From positions 928,501-992,500 of the forward strand of contig NZ_OY762999.1 in NCBI RefSeq assembly GCF_963666665.1: a DNA stretch of 64,000 nt, read 5' to 3'. The notes beneath the pieces are model-generated. The model saw nothing but the letters and a program-made list of their open reading frames with translations. It ran no database searches and was not told the DNA's origin. The translations under genes were made by a program, and so were the position numbers. Positions within the stretch are counted from its first letter, which is position 1. Each line of letters begins with the position of its first letter. This DNA comes from Maridesulfovibrio sp. (GTDB taxonomy: Bacteria > Desulfobacterota > Desulfovibrionia > Desulfovibrionales > Desulfovibrionaceae). Positions 34,858 to 42,882 of the stretch are shown here, one piece after another.

Positions 34858-35596
34858 ATGGATTTTCACCCTTCTTATTCTGCTTCCGCTTTTCCTTGCC
34901 TTTTATATACCACTGCTGGTCCCCATACATTTTATCTGAGCACTCCGGACAGAGTCCGTGGCTGAATGAGGCTTCGGAATATTTTTCGATGAATGACTCA
35001 AGATTGTTCCAGTAGCCTTTGTCATCGCGAATTTTTTTACATTTGGCACAGATAGGCATGAGCCCGCTGAGAACTTTCACCTTTTCAAGGGCTTCCGAGA
35101 GTTCCTTGATGAGTTTTTCTTTATCCTGTTCAGCTTTTTTCTGGTTGGTTATATCGATGAAACTTTCTATATAGTAGTCTTTACCCTTGAGATTAAGGGT
35201 CTTAACTGTTTTGAGAATATTGCGGTTGCCGGATTTTGCAGTGAGCAGAATCCTTTCAGACATATCCACTGTCTGCCCGAGGTCTGCAATAGGACATTTC
35301 CCTCGTTCTGCCGGACATACAAAGTTGTGGCACACCTTGCCGATTACTTCATCTTTTTCACGCCCCAGCATTTCAAGGGCAGTGCTGTTGACTTCAACAA
35401 TCGTGAACTTTTCTGCGTCTACAATGATAATTCCACTGAGGATGGAATCGAAGAGTATGTCCATGACAAGTGAAGATTTTGTGTCGGCATTCATAAAGAA
35501 ATTAACAGTATTCAGGCATTCGTTTTTCTCTTCACGCCTTTCCAGTTCAGCAATGCGCTGTTCCAGTTCTTCATATGTTGGCTTCTTCGATTTCAC
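34856..35596 (-). CDS. PAS-domain protein with C-terminal Cys-rich module
   Basis: The 246-residue cytoplasmic protein has a short coiled coil (EELEQRIAELERREEK), a PAS domain (about 45-150; SGIIIVDAEKFTIVEVN and an FVCPAERGKCP segment with two Cys) and a C-terminal module (LMPICAKCKKIRDDKGYW ... FSHGLCPEC) with four Cys that is common at the ends of Desulfovibrio PAS signalling proteins. No kinase or output enzyme domain is present. The Cys residues suggest metal or redox sensing. Confidence 0.82.
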   Translation of the reverse strand: MKSKKPTYEELEQRIAELERREEKNECLNTVNFFMNADTKSSLVMDILFDSILSGIIIVDAEKFTIVEVNSTALEMLGREKDEVIGKVCHNFVCPAERGKCPIADLGQTVDMSERILLTAKSGNRNILKTVKTLNLKGKDYYIESFIDITNQKKAEQDKEKLIKELSEALEKVKVLSGLMPICAKCKKIRDDKGYWNNLESFIEKYSEASFSHGLCPECSDKMYGDQQWYIKGKEKRKQNKKGENP

Positions 35597-35778
35597 GGTG
35601 CATCCTTAAATATTGAATGATTTGAGTAAAATTATACGACAATGGTGGATATTGGTCCATTAGAAATGTAAATATAATGATTTATGATTGGATATGATAT
35701 GTGCTTTGTGAATTTTTGATAACAATTAAGATTTTCTATGATGGGATCTGCTTGTTTTTCTATAATAAATTGTTTCCG

Positions 35779-35792
35779 TTGATCTGGATCAA
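35779..35792. promoter_or_regulatory. FNR/CRP-type box upstream of the CoA-disulfide reductase gene
   Basis: TTGATCTGGATCAA is a perfect TTGAT-N4-ATCAA inverted repeat, the classic FNR half-site arrangement, 82 bases upstream of the ATG at 35874. A CRP/FNR-family regulator probably activates or represses this gene in response to redox state. Confidence 0.55.
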
Positions 35793-35873
35793 TGCGTTCC
35801 ATCTGTCGATGGGTAATCTCTGGCTAATCCAATCCATGACTCAATTAAAGCTGAAAGCGAAAAGGAGATACAG

Positions 35874-37568
35874 ATGAGTTCAAGAAAAATAGTCGTTATC
35901 GGCGGTTCTGCTGCCGGACCCAAGGCAGCAGCCCGGTCCAAGCGTCTTGATGCAGAAGCGGAAGTTACCCTGCTTCAGAAAGCCCCGGAATTGTCCATGG
36001 CTTCCTGCGGTTATCCTTACTACATCGGCGGGAATTTTGATGAGCGAAATGCTTTGCTTGCCACACCCACTGGGGTAGTTCGCGATGAAGGTTTCTTTGC
36101 TGCTGCCAAGGGGGTGAATGCGCGGGTCAACACTGAAGTGACAGTCATAGACCGTAAGAATAAGACAGTGTCCTGCACTGATGTCCTTACCGGAGAATCT
36201 TCCTGCGTGGAATATGATAAGTTGGTCATTTGCACCGGAGCGACTCCGCGTCGTCCGCCTATTACGGGAATTGACCTCGAAGGGGTTCGTTCTCTTTCCG
36301 AAATGCGCGATGCAGATAAGCTGCGTGAGCTGGTTGATTCCGGCGAGGTCAAAGATGCGGTTATTGTCGGCGGCGGACTGATCGGAATTGAAGTATGCGA
36401 AGCTCTGTCCGAATCCGGCATGAATGTGAATGTTGTGGAGATGCTTTCGCAGCTGCTTATGTTTCTGGACTGGGAAATCGCCAAGTTGGTGGAGAAGCAT
36501 GTGGCCTCCAAAGGGGTAACCGTCCATACCGACAATGGTGTGGCAGAATTTCTGGGCGAGAATGGCAAGCTGACCGGAGTTAAACTTAATGATGGTTCCG
36601 TGGTTCCATGCGAACTTGCTGTGGTTGCCATCGGTGTAATCCCCAATTCCAAGCTGGCAGCGGATGCAGGTCTCGAAATCGGCGGATTCGGTGGCATCGC
36701 GGTTGACGATTTCATGCGTACTTCCGACCCTGACATCTATGCTGCCGGGGATTGCGTTGAGATTACCCAGCGTATCTCCGGGAAGAAAACCTATGCTCCC
36801 TATGGAGATCTTGCTAACCTTGAGGCCCGTGTTGTCGCGGATAATATTGCCCGTGGTGATAAATATAAATTCCCCGGTACTGTTAACAGCGGGATATGCA
36901 AGGTCTTTGATCTTAGCGCCGGAGCAACCGGATTTTCCGAACAGCGGGCTAGGGCCGAAGGGTATGATGTTATTACTGCAACCAATGCCAGCCCGGACAA
37001 GCCCGGTTTCATGGGGGCCAAGCTGCTGGTCTCAAAGATGGTCGCTGATGCCGCAACCGGACGTATTCTTGGGTTTCAGTGCGTTGGTCCCGGTGAGGTT
37101 AACCGCCAATTGGCCGAGGCTGCAATGGCTGTTATGAACGGCAACACCATTTGGGAAGTGGGCATGGCCGACTTGCCGTATGCGCCGCCTTTTTCTTTGG
37201 CTATTGATCATTTTATCACCACTGCGCATATACTTGATAACAAGATGGCCGGACAGATGACCGGGATCAGCAATGCAGAGGTGAAAGAGAAATTGGATGC
37301 CGGTGAAAAACCGTTTATTCTGGATGTGCGTGCACCCAATGAATTTGAGGAGATGCGTTTGAATGTAGGGGAAAATCTTATTCCCCTTGGCAAGTTGCGC
37401 AATGCTCTTGATCAGCTGCCGCAAGACAAGGATGCTGAGATAATCACTTTCTGCAAGATATCCATGCGCGGTTACGAGGCTCAGCGGGTGCTTGAGGCAA
37501 ACGGATGGACCAACGTTAAAGTCATGGAAGGCGGTATCATGGGCTGGCCGTTCAAGGTCGAGATGTAG
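35874..37568 (+). CDS. FAD-dependent CoA-disulfide reductase-like enzyme with C-terminal rhodanese
   Basis: The 564-residue protein has FAD and NAD(P)H Rossmann motifs (VVIGGSAAGPKAA; AVIVGGGLIGIEVCEAL), the single active-site Cys at about C45 (SMASCGYPYY) typical of CoA-disulfide reductase/NADH oxidase, a dimer domain, and a C-terminal rhodanese domain (ILDVRAPNEFEE, Cys at about 527 in TFCKISMRG). Such CoADR-Rhd proteins reduce CoA or polysulfide sulfur, and could act as NAD(P)H-dependent polysulfide or persulfide reductases. AAGGAG precedes the ATG. The FNR-type box upstream suggests redox control. Confidence 0.9.
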   Translation: MSSRKIVVIGGSAAGPKAAARSKRLDAEAEVTLLQKAPELSMASCGYPYYIGGNFDERNALLATPTGVVRDEGFFAAAKGVNARVNTEVTVIDRKNKTVSCTDVLTGESSCVEYDKLVICTGATPRRPPITGIDLEGVRSLSEMRDADKLRELVDSGEVKDAVIVGGGLIGIEVCEALSESGMNVNVVEMLSQLLMFLDWEIAKLVEKHVASKGVTVHTDNGVAEFLGENGKLTGVKLNDGSVVPCELAVVAIGVIPNSKLAADAGLEIGGFGGIAVDDFMRTSDPDIYAAGDCVEITQRISGKKTYAPYGDLANLEARVVADNIARGDKYKFPGTVNSGICKVFDLSAGATGFSEQRARAEGYDVITATNASPDKPGFMGAKLLVSKMVADAATGRILGFQCVGPGEVNRQLAEAAMAVMNGNTIWEVGMADLPYAPPFSLAIDHFITTAHILDNKMAGQMTGISNAEVKEKLDAGEKPFILDVRAPNEFEEMRLNVGENLIPLGKLRNALDQLPQDKDAEIITFCKISMRGYEAQRVLEANGWTNVKVMEGGIMGWPFKVEM

Positions 37569-37589
37569 CCTTTGTAAGATAGTAAATTT

Positions 37590-37628
37590 AAAGGGCCGTA
37601 GTACTCAGTACTCGGCCTTTTGTTTTTT
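37590..37628. terminator. Terminator downstream of the CoA-disulfide reductase gene
   Basis: AAAGGGCCG and CGGCCTTTT pair, with an inner AGTACT stem, then GTTTTTT. Before the IS insertion it also lay directly behind the convergent alcohol dehydrogenase gene. Confidence 0.75.
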
Positions 37629-37672
37629 AGTGTCCCGTCCTGAAATAGGTTTACACCCAAAGGACCTATTTT

Positions 37673-38071
37673 ATGAAAAAGGAAGAAACTCAAAGAGTAA
37701 AGCGTACTCAGCGGGACTACACAATGGGCTTTAAATTGTCCGTTGTGGCATTAGTTGAAAAGGGTGAAATGACCTACAAGCAGGCCCAAAGGGCCTATGG
37801 AATCCAAGGTCGCAGCACTGTTTTAAAGTGGCTTCGTAAACATGGCAGCCTTGACTGGAGCAAGCCAATGGTACATCAGAAAAGAATGCCAAAATCCAAA
37901 GAGACTCCAGCACAAAAGATTAAGCGTCTTGAAAAAGAGCTTCAGGAAGAGAAGATCAAAACTATGCTTCTCAACGAAATGATTGATATTTCTGACAGAG
38001 AACTGGGTACTTCCATAAGAAAAAAACTTACCCCCGAGCTGCACGAGGTCTTCAGGAAACAAAGCAAATAA
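37673..38071 (+). CDS. IS3-family transposase OrfA
   Basis: The 132-residue protein has an N-terminal helix-turn-helix (MGFKLSVVALVEKGEMTYKQ, then GIQGRSTVLKWLRKHG) that binds the inverted repeats and a C-terminal leucine-zipper-like helix (KIKRLEKELQEEKIKTMLL). Near its end a slippery A AAA AAA (38020-38026) allows a -1 shift into orfB to make OrfAB, the active transposase in this family. Alone it usually acts as a regulator. Confidence 0.92.
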   Translation: MKKEETQRVKRTQRDYTMGFKLSVVALVEKGEMTYKQAQRAYGIQGRSTVLKWLRKHGSLDWSKPMVHQKRMPKSKETPAQKIKRLEKELQEEKIKTMLLNEMIDISDRELGTSIRKKLTPELHEVFRKQSK

Positions 38072-38100
38072 GTTTATCTGCTTGCTGTAGACAGCTCGGG

Positions 38101-38907
38101 GTGAGTCGGCAATCGATATATCAGGCTGAAAAACGCCATAAGGTACGGGAAAAACAGTTCCAAGAAGTAAAGAAACTTGTTTTGAGTCTGCGGGCCAGAA
38201 TGCCTCGGCTGGGAACGCGTAAGCTTTATTTTTTATTGCGTGAGAAATTTGTAGCTCGTGGAATCAAGCTTGGGCGGGATGCTTTTTTCGCATTATTGCG
38301 CAGAGAGCATTTACTGATAAAAACAAGAAAAAATTACACAAAAACTACAAATTCAAAGCATTGGCTCAAAAAACATCCTAATTTATTGAAGGAGTTTAAG
38401 CCTCAGTATTCAGAAGAAGTCTTTGTTAGTGATATAACTTACGTAAAAACGTTAAATAAAACATACTATCTATCACTAATCACAGACTCTTTTAGCAGAA
38501 AAATTGTAGGTCACAATTTGAGTTCTGATCTTAGTGCCGAAGGGACCACTAAAGCTTTAGATATGGCTATCAAAAACCGAAAAACGCGAAACAAAACAAT
38601 CCACCATTCAGATCGTGGATTGCAGTACGCATCGTCCATTTATCAAAACAAACTCAAGAAAGCCGAAATGGTCCCATCTATGACAGATGGGTATGATTGT
38701 TACCAAAATGCGTTAGCTGAACGTATAAATGGAATTTTAAAACAAGAATTTTTGGTGGTTAAATGCACTAGCTTTGATGAGTTAAATTCACTCGTAAAAG
38801 AGTCTATTGAAATATATAATTCTGAACGTCCTCATCTTAGTTTGAAAATGAAAACACCGAACCAAATACATAAACAGGGCTGTGGGGGTACCCCCACAGC
38901 CCTGTAG
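38101..38907 (+). CDS. IS3-family transposase OrfB (DDE integrase core)
   Basis: The catalytic domain has Asp in VSDITYV, Asp in HHSDRGLQYAS and Glu in NALAERINGILKQEF. GTG 38101 is a convenient label, but the frame is open further upstream (KQISLSACCRQLGVSRQS), so the normal product is OrfAB made by -1 frameshifting. The last codons overlap a perfect 32-base palindrome that likely terminates transcription. Confidence 0.92.
   Translation: MSRQSIYQAEKRHKVREKQFQEVKKLVLSLRARMPRLGTRKLYFLLREKFVARGIKLGRDAFFALLRREHLLIKTRKNYTKTTNSKHWLKKHPNLLKEFKPQYSEEVFVSDITYVKTLNKTYYLSLITDSFSRKIVGHNLSSDLSAEGTTKALDMAIKNRKTRNKTIHHSDRGLQYASSIYQNKLKKAEMVPSMTDGYDCYQNALAERINGILKQEFLVVKCTSFDELNSLVKESIEIYNSERPHLSLKMKTPNQIHKQGCGGTPTAL
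38874..38905. terminator. Perfect 32-base palindrome at the end of the IS transposase gene
   Basis: The 16-base arm starting ACAGGGCTGTGG is followed directly by its exact complement, with no loop. It encodes the last residues of OrfB and can form a very stable hairpin in RNA in either direction, probably shielding the IS from read-through. Confidence 0.7.
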
Positions 38908-38932
38908 TAAACCAATTAACCGTCAATCTATT

Positions 38933-40117
38933 TTAGGACGGCTCATAGAGTGCTGTTTCAAGCATTTTACGGGAAATTTCGGGGGAGACATCGCCGCGCT
39001 CGGAAAGCTTGGTCATGCCGTGTTTTTCAAGGCCGGCAACGACTCGGTCAACAATGTCGGGTCCGATTTCATAATCGGAAAGTCTGGTTGCCATGCCGAT
39101 ATTGTTGAAGAATTCTTCAGTCTTGGCAATTGCCTGATCAATACGTGCATCATCGTCGCCTTCACGGATATCCCAGACCCGTTCGGCATACTGGATGAGT
39201 TTTTCTCTTTTCTCCGCACGGCGGACCTTCCAGTTGGCAAGCTGCATGACAGCCAGTGTTTTGGCGTGGTCCAATCCGGTGAGGGCAGTCAGTTCATGCC
39301 CGATCATATGAGTGGTCCAGTCCTGCGGAACACCTGCACCGATAAGACCGTTGAGTGCCATGGTGGAGCACCAGACAAGGTTGGCGCGGGCATCGTAGTT
39401 TTCCGGTTCGTTAACTGTTGTTTCGCCGATTTCGATCAGGGTCTGCAGAATACCTTCAGCTGTGCGGTCCTGAAATCGTCCTTCCGCAGGGTAGGTCAGG
39501 TATTGCTCAATAGTGTGGATAAAGGTGTCCACAACGCCGTTAGCCACCTGAGTTTTAGGCAGGGTGAAGGTTAGCTTCGGATCGAGGATGGAGAACTTGG
39601 GGAATGTGTGGGTGGAGAAGACCGGAAGTTTGTCTTCGCCGTCACTGATTACAGCACCATTGTTCATTTCCGATCCGGTGGCCGGGAGGGTCAGCACGGT
39701 TCCGAAGGGAATGGCAGAATCAACCGGGACAGGGGTGAAACCGAAATGCATCAATTCTTTTTCCTTGCCTTCGTATGCTTGGGCAGGTGCTGCCAGCGCA
39801 ATGAATTTGGTCCCATCAATAACGGACCCGCCGCCCACTGCAAGAATGAAATCGATCTGTTTATCACGGACAATTTTGATGGCATCCATTAAAACTTCGA
39901 ATTTCGGGTTTGCAGGAATTCCGCCGAATTCGACTACAGTGCGGCTGCTCTTGGCAAGCTCGGTATTGACTCGGTCTAGAAGGCCGGTCTTCTTGGCGCT
40001 GCCGCCACCGTAAGTGATAAGGACTTTGGCATCTTTAGGGACAAGGTTATCCAATTTCTGAAGCTGGCCTTCGCCGAAAACAATATTGGTCGGGTTGTAA
40101 AAGCTAAAGTTAAGCAT
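38933..40117 (-). CDS. Iron-containing (YqhD/Adh-type) alcohol dehydrogenase with IS-derived C-terminus
   Basis: The 394-residue protein belongs to the group III metal alcohol dehydrogenases: NIVFGEGQLQKL at the N-terminus, ILAVGGGSVIDG (cofactor), LTLPATGSEMNNGAVI and the metal-binding His residues in WTTHMIGHELTALTGLDH. It interconverts alcohols and aldehydes with NAD(P)H. The IS3 element inserted within its stop codon, so the last residues YEPS and the present stop come from the IS inverted repeat; the original protein probably ended ...ETAL. A divergent AraC gene lies 180 bases upstream. Confidence 0.92.
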   Translation of the reverse strand: MLNFSFYNPTNIVFGEGQLQKLDNLVPKDAKVLITYGGGSAKKTGLLDRVNTELAKSSRTVVEFGGIPANPKFEVLMDAIKIVRDKQIDFILAVGGGSVIDGTKFIALAAPAQAYEGKEKELMHFGFTPVPVDSAIPFGTVLTLPATGSEMNNGAVISDGEDKLPVFSTHTFPKFSILDPKLTFTLPKTQVANGVVDTFIHTIEQYLTYPAEGRFQDRTAEGILQTLIEIGETTVNEPENYDARANLVWCSTMALNGLIGAGVPQDWTTHMIGHELTALTGLDHAKTLAVMQLANWKVRRAEKREKLIQYAERVWDIREGDDDARIDQAIAKTEEFFNNIGMATRLSDYEIGPDIVDRVVAGLEKHGMTKLSERGDVSPEISRKMLETALYEPS

Positions 40118-40297
40118 TTTTAACTCCTGTGTTTTTAGGTGATGTTTTGGCTATTTTATGCCCTGTGTGCGATTTTTAATGAATACCTATTTTTGCAAAC
40201 AGTTTGCCTTATTTTGCAATACGAGCATATTTCGGTAGAATTCATATGCAACATTGGTAAGCATGCTAGCATAAAGTTTCGCTACTTGGAGTATAAA

Positions 40298-41206
40298 ATG
40301 AGCACTCAGGATAAAAAACTGCTGGATGAATTGAAAGAAGCCCTTGATGACGGGGCGGTACGGGAAGGAGCTAATGAAACTTTTCTTGAAGAGGTTACAC
40401 TTGTTCGGGTTTCAGAGCATAAACCCAAGTGCCCGCTAATCTATGAACAATGTTTCTGCATTGCAGTGCATGGGCATAAGATTTGTCATCTGAGCGATGC
40501 AACGTTCACTTACGGTGAAGATGAATTTCTGGTGGTTCCTGCCATTGTTCCGCTTGATATTGAAGTTGTTCCTGATGTCGATAATCCGTTACTCAGTATT
40601 ACGGTGCCATTTGATTTTGAAGTGATTCAGGAACTGGTGGAGTCCATTAATAAATATGACAAGCAGGCGCTGGGAAAAATCTCCAGCTCTTCCGGTATAT
40701 ATTTCGAGCCTTTGACCAACAATGTGATGGAGGCGACAATCCGTTTGCTTAAGGTTTTGAAGTCGCGCAAGGAGGCCAATATTTTCGGCAAGCAGATCAT
40801 CCGGGAAATTTACTATCATATCCTTATGGGCAAGCACGGTCATTTGTTGGCTTCTGCGGCTTTCGGTGAATCGGATTACGCACTGATCGCTAAAGCTCTG
40901 CGTTTTATCCACGATAATTATGATGCCGGAATTGATATTGATGAACTGGCCGAGAGTGCGAATATGTCCGTGCGTTCATTTTACAATCATTTCAAAGCGG
41001 TAACCGCATTGACCCCGGTACAGTATCTGAAGCGGATACGCTTGGAGAAAGCCCGCCAGTTTATGGTTGTACAAGGGGAACAGGCCAGTTCTGCCGCACA
41101 TATGGTGGGGTATGAAAGTCCTTCGCAATTCAGTCGCGAGTTCAAACGGCATTTCGGATATACCCCGCGGGAGGCGGTGCGGAACAGTCAGGGGATGGCG
41201 GGGTAG
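40298..41206 (+). CDS. AraC-family regulator (YqhC-like), divergent from the alcohol dehydrogenase
   Basis: TTGGAG ahead selects ATG 40298 (302 residues). The N-terminal domain is of the AraC_N type found in YqhC (QCFCIAVHGHKICHLSDATF and FLVVPAIVPLDIEV); the C-terminus has two helix-turn-helix motifs (IDELAESANMSVRSFYNHFK and AAHMVGYESPSQFSREFKR, then FGYTPREAV). In E. coli YqhC activates the adjacent alcohol dehydrogenase gene yqhD in response to aldehydes; the same pairing here makes that the best guess. Confidence 0.9.
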   Translation: MSTQDKKLLDELKEALDDGAVREGANETFLEEVTLVRVSEHKPKCPLIYEQCFCIAVHGHKICHLSDATFTYGEDEFLVVPAIVPLDIEVVPDVDNPLLSITVPFDFEVIQELVESINKYDKQALGKISSSSGIYFEPLTNNVMEATIRLLKVLKSRKEANIFGKQIIREIYYHILMGKHGHLLASAAFGESDYALIAKALRFIHDNYDAGIDIDELAESANMSVRSFYNHFKAVTALTPVQYLKRIRLEKARQFMVVQGEQASSAAHMVGYESPSQFSREFKRHFGYTPREAVRNSQGMAG

Positions 41207-41225
41207 AGCTTATGATGCGCAGGCT

Positions 41226-42098
41226 TTACTTGCCGAGAGGCAGATTCAGTTCCGTTTTGAGCCATGTTGTGAATATTTTCAGATCTTCAGCCTTTTTTTG
41301 ATTTTCCAGTGACAGCACTATGTAGTCGATCGATGTTGTTTCAAAACCGTAAGGGGCGATAAGAAGGCCGTGCTTTATGTCTTCACGGACAAGCGGTTCT
41401 GGGCCTACAGCCAGACCGAATCCGGTTGATGCTGCCTGCAGGCTGAAGTAGAAGTGATCAAAATATTTTTCTGATTCTGAATCAATCCGCTTGTTTGTAA
41501 GGTCGAACCATTCAGACCACGCTTTCGGGCGGGTTCTGGTATGTAGGATTTGCTTCGCGCTGTTACAGTGCTTTTCCCAATATGCCGGGCTGCATACCGG
41601 ACCGACGGATTCTTTGCCCAGAATTGTGCAGTTGTAATGCGAAGGCCATGTGAAGTCTGAACGTCTTATTGCTAAATGAACTCCTTCTGCCGAGAGGTCT
41701 ATGGGGCCTCCGCCAACAGAGAGGTGGATGTCGATCTGCGGGTTTAAGGCTCTAAATTCATCCAGCCTTGGCATAAGCCAGCGCATGGCAAGGGATGGTT
41801 CGCAGGAAACCGAAAGCCTGCGTTTCGAATCCGGAATGCGTATCGCCTCACTGATCTTTTCCAGCTTTGTCAAAGTTTCCTCAACTCCGGCTGCCAGCTG
41901 CTTTCCTTTTGCAGTTAAATAAAGTGTGCGGTTACGCCTTTCAAAAAGTTCAAATCCAAAGAATTCTTCCAATTGTTTAACAGCCCTGCTGACAGCACCA
42001 TGAGTGAGATTGAGTTCATGCGCTGCCTTGGTAAAGCTGCTGTAACGTGCTGCGGCCCTGAAGCTGACAAGAGGTTTTAATGGAGGAAGGTTGTTCAT
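41226..42098 (-). CDS. LysR-family transcriptional regulator (GcvA-like)
   Basis: The 290-residue protein has an N-terminal winged helix (LVSFRAAARYSSFTKAAHEL, then THGAVSRAVKQLEEFFG) with LFERRNRTLYLTAKG at the wing and a two-lobed effector domain (LSVSCEPSLAMRWLMPRL, VGPEPLVRED). The start is divergent from the LysE-type exporter gene at 42207, the usual arrangement of LysR regulators and their targets. Effector unknown, plausibly an amino acid. Confidence 0.92.
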   Translation of the reverse strand: MNNLPPLKPLVSFRAAARYSSFTKAAHELNLTHGAVSRAVKQLEEFFGFELFERRNRTLYLTAKGKQLAAGVEETLTKLEKISEAIRIPDSKRRLSVSCEPSLAMRWLMPRLDEFRALNPQIDIHLSVGGGPIDLSAEGVHLAIRRSDFTWPSHYNCTILGKESVGPVCSPAYWEKHCNSAKQILHTRTRPKAWSEWFDLTNKRIDSESEKYFDHFYFSLQAASTGFGLAVGPEPLVREDIKHGLLIAPYGFETTSIDYIVLSLENQKKAEDLKIFTTWLKTELNLPLGK

Positions 42099-42206
42099 TT
42101 TTATATGTGAGTTTTATTCATGCAAAATGTGATTTCTTTTAGTTTTTATTCTTTATGATAGCAATGTATACCGGGTGATATTAAATGTCCATTGAGGAGG
42201 TAAATT

Positions 42207-42833
42207 GTGACTTTTTTTGAATCAAACATGTTTGTTGTTGGAATTGTGACTATACTGGCTGTAATCAGTCCGGGGCCGGATTTTGCTGTCATTGTAAGGA
42301 ATGGTTTGCGTTATGGGCGCAAAATGGGATTGGCAACAGCTCTTGGGATTGCTGGCGGGGTGGTTGTACATGTTACATACACCCTTTTGGGACTGAGTTA
42401 TTTGGTCGCTGAATTTTCGTGGATATTGGAAGCTGTGCGCTATATCGGGGCTGCATATTTAATCTGGCTTGGTGTGTCGGCATTTATCCCAAGCGTGAAG
42501 GATGAGGAGATTGAGTGCAACGAAGAGGTTGCCCCGGTTGGTTTTTGGAGTGCATTTCGGAATGGATTTTTGTGCAACGCACTTAATCCTAAAACTATGA
42601 TGTTTTTTATCGCTTTATTTACTCAGGTCATTTCTCCGGAAACATCCATGATGACCAAGGTTGGGATTGGCGTTTATATTTCATTGTCCCATTTGGTGTG
42701 GTTTTCATTTGTCGTGTTTGTATTGACCAATCCACGCACAGTGCAAATCTTTGGGCAATGGCGAAAAGCGATTGAGAATGTTGTGGGATGCTGTCTTTTA
42801 GGATTAGGGCTGAAGCTGGCTTTGGATGCTTAG
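42207..42833 (+). CDS. LysE/RhtB-family amino acid exporter
   Basis: This 208-residue membrane protein has six predicted helices and the family start ISPGPDFAVIVRNGLRYG, followed by GIAGGVVVHVTYTLLGLS and FRNGFLCNALNPKTMMFF. RhtB-type proteins export homoserine, threonine, leucine or lysine. GGAGG precedes a GTG start. It is probably regulated by the divergent LysR protein; the exported compound is unknown. Confidence 0.92.
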   Translation: MTFFESNMFVVGIVTILAVISPGPDFAVIVRNGLRYGRKMGLATALGIAGGVVVHVTYTLLGLSYLVAEFSWILEAVRYIGAAYLIWLGVSAFIPSVKDEEIECNEEVAPVGFWSAFRNGFLCNALNPKTMMFFIALFTQVISPETSMMTKVGIGVYISLSHLVWFSFVVFVLTNPRTVQIFGQWRKAIENVVGCCLLGLGLKLALDA

Positions 42834-42847
42834 TTTTAATTTATAAA

Positions 42848-42881
42848 AAAAGGGTTCAGGAAAATCATCCTGAACCCTTTT
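42848..42881. terminator. Bidirectional terminator between exporter and helicase genes
   Basis: AAAAGGGTTCAGGA (42848-42861) pairs perfectly with TCCTGAACCCTTTT (42868-42881). Confidence 0.88.
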
Positions 42882-42882
42882 A

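Larger units (their letters stand above)
37631..38945 (+). mobile_element. Complete IS3-family insertion sequence
   Basis: The 1315-base element begins TGTCCCGTCCTGAAATAG and ends with the inverted complement TGAGCCGTCCTAAAATAG (about 19 of 24 terminal bases match). It carries orfA and orfB in different frames and is bounded by a direct TAG/TAG duplication (37628-37630 and 38946-38948). Length, TG...CA ends, DDE orfB and 3-bp duplication are typical of IS3. Intact ends and frames suggest it may still be active. Confidence 0.92.

Noticed and set aside
36020..36736. Minus-strand open frame of 238 codons within the CoA-disulfide reductase gene
   Set aside because: Ser/Thr/Pro-rich antisense frame without recognisable features.
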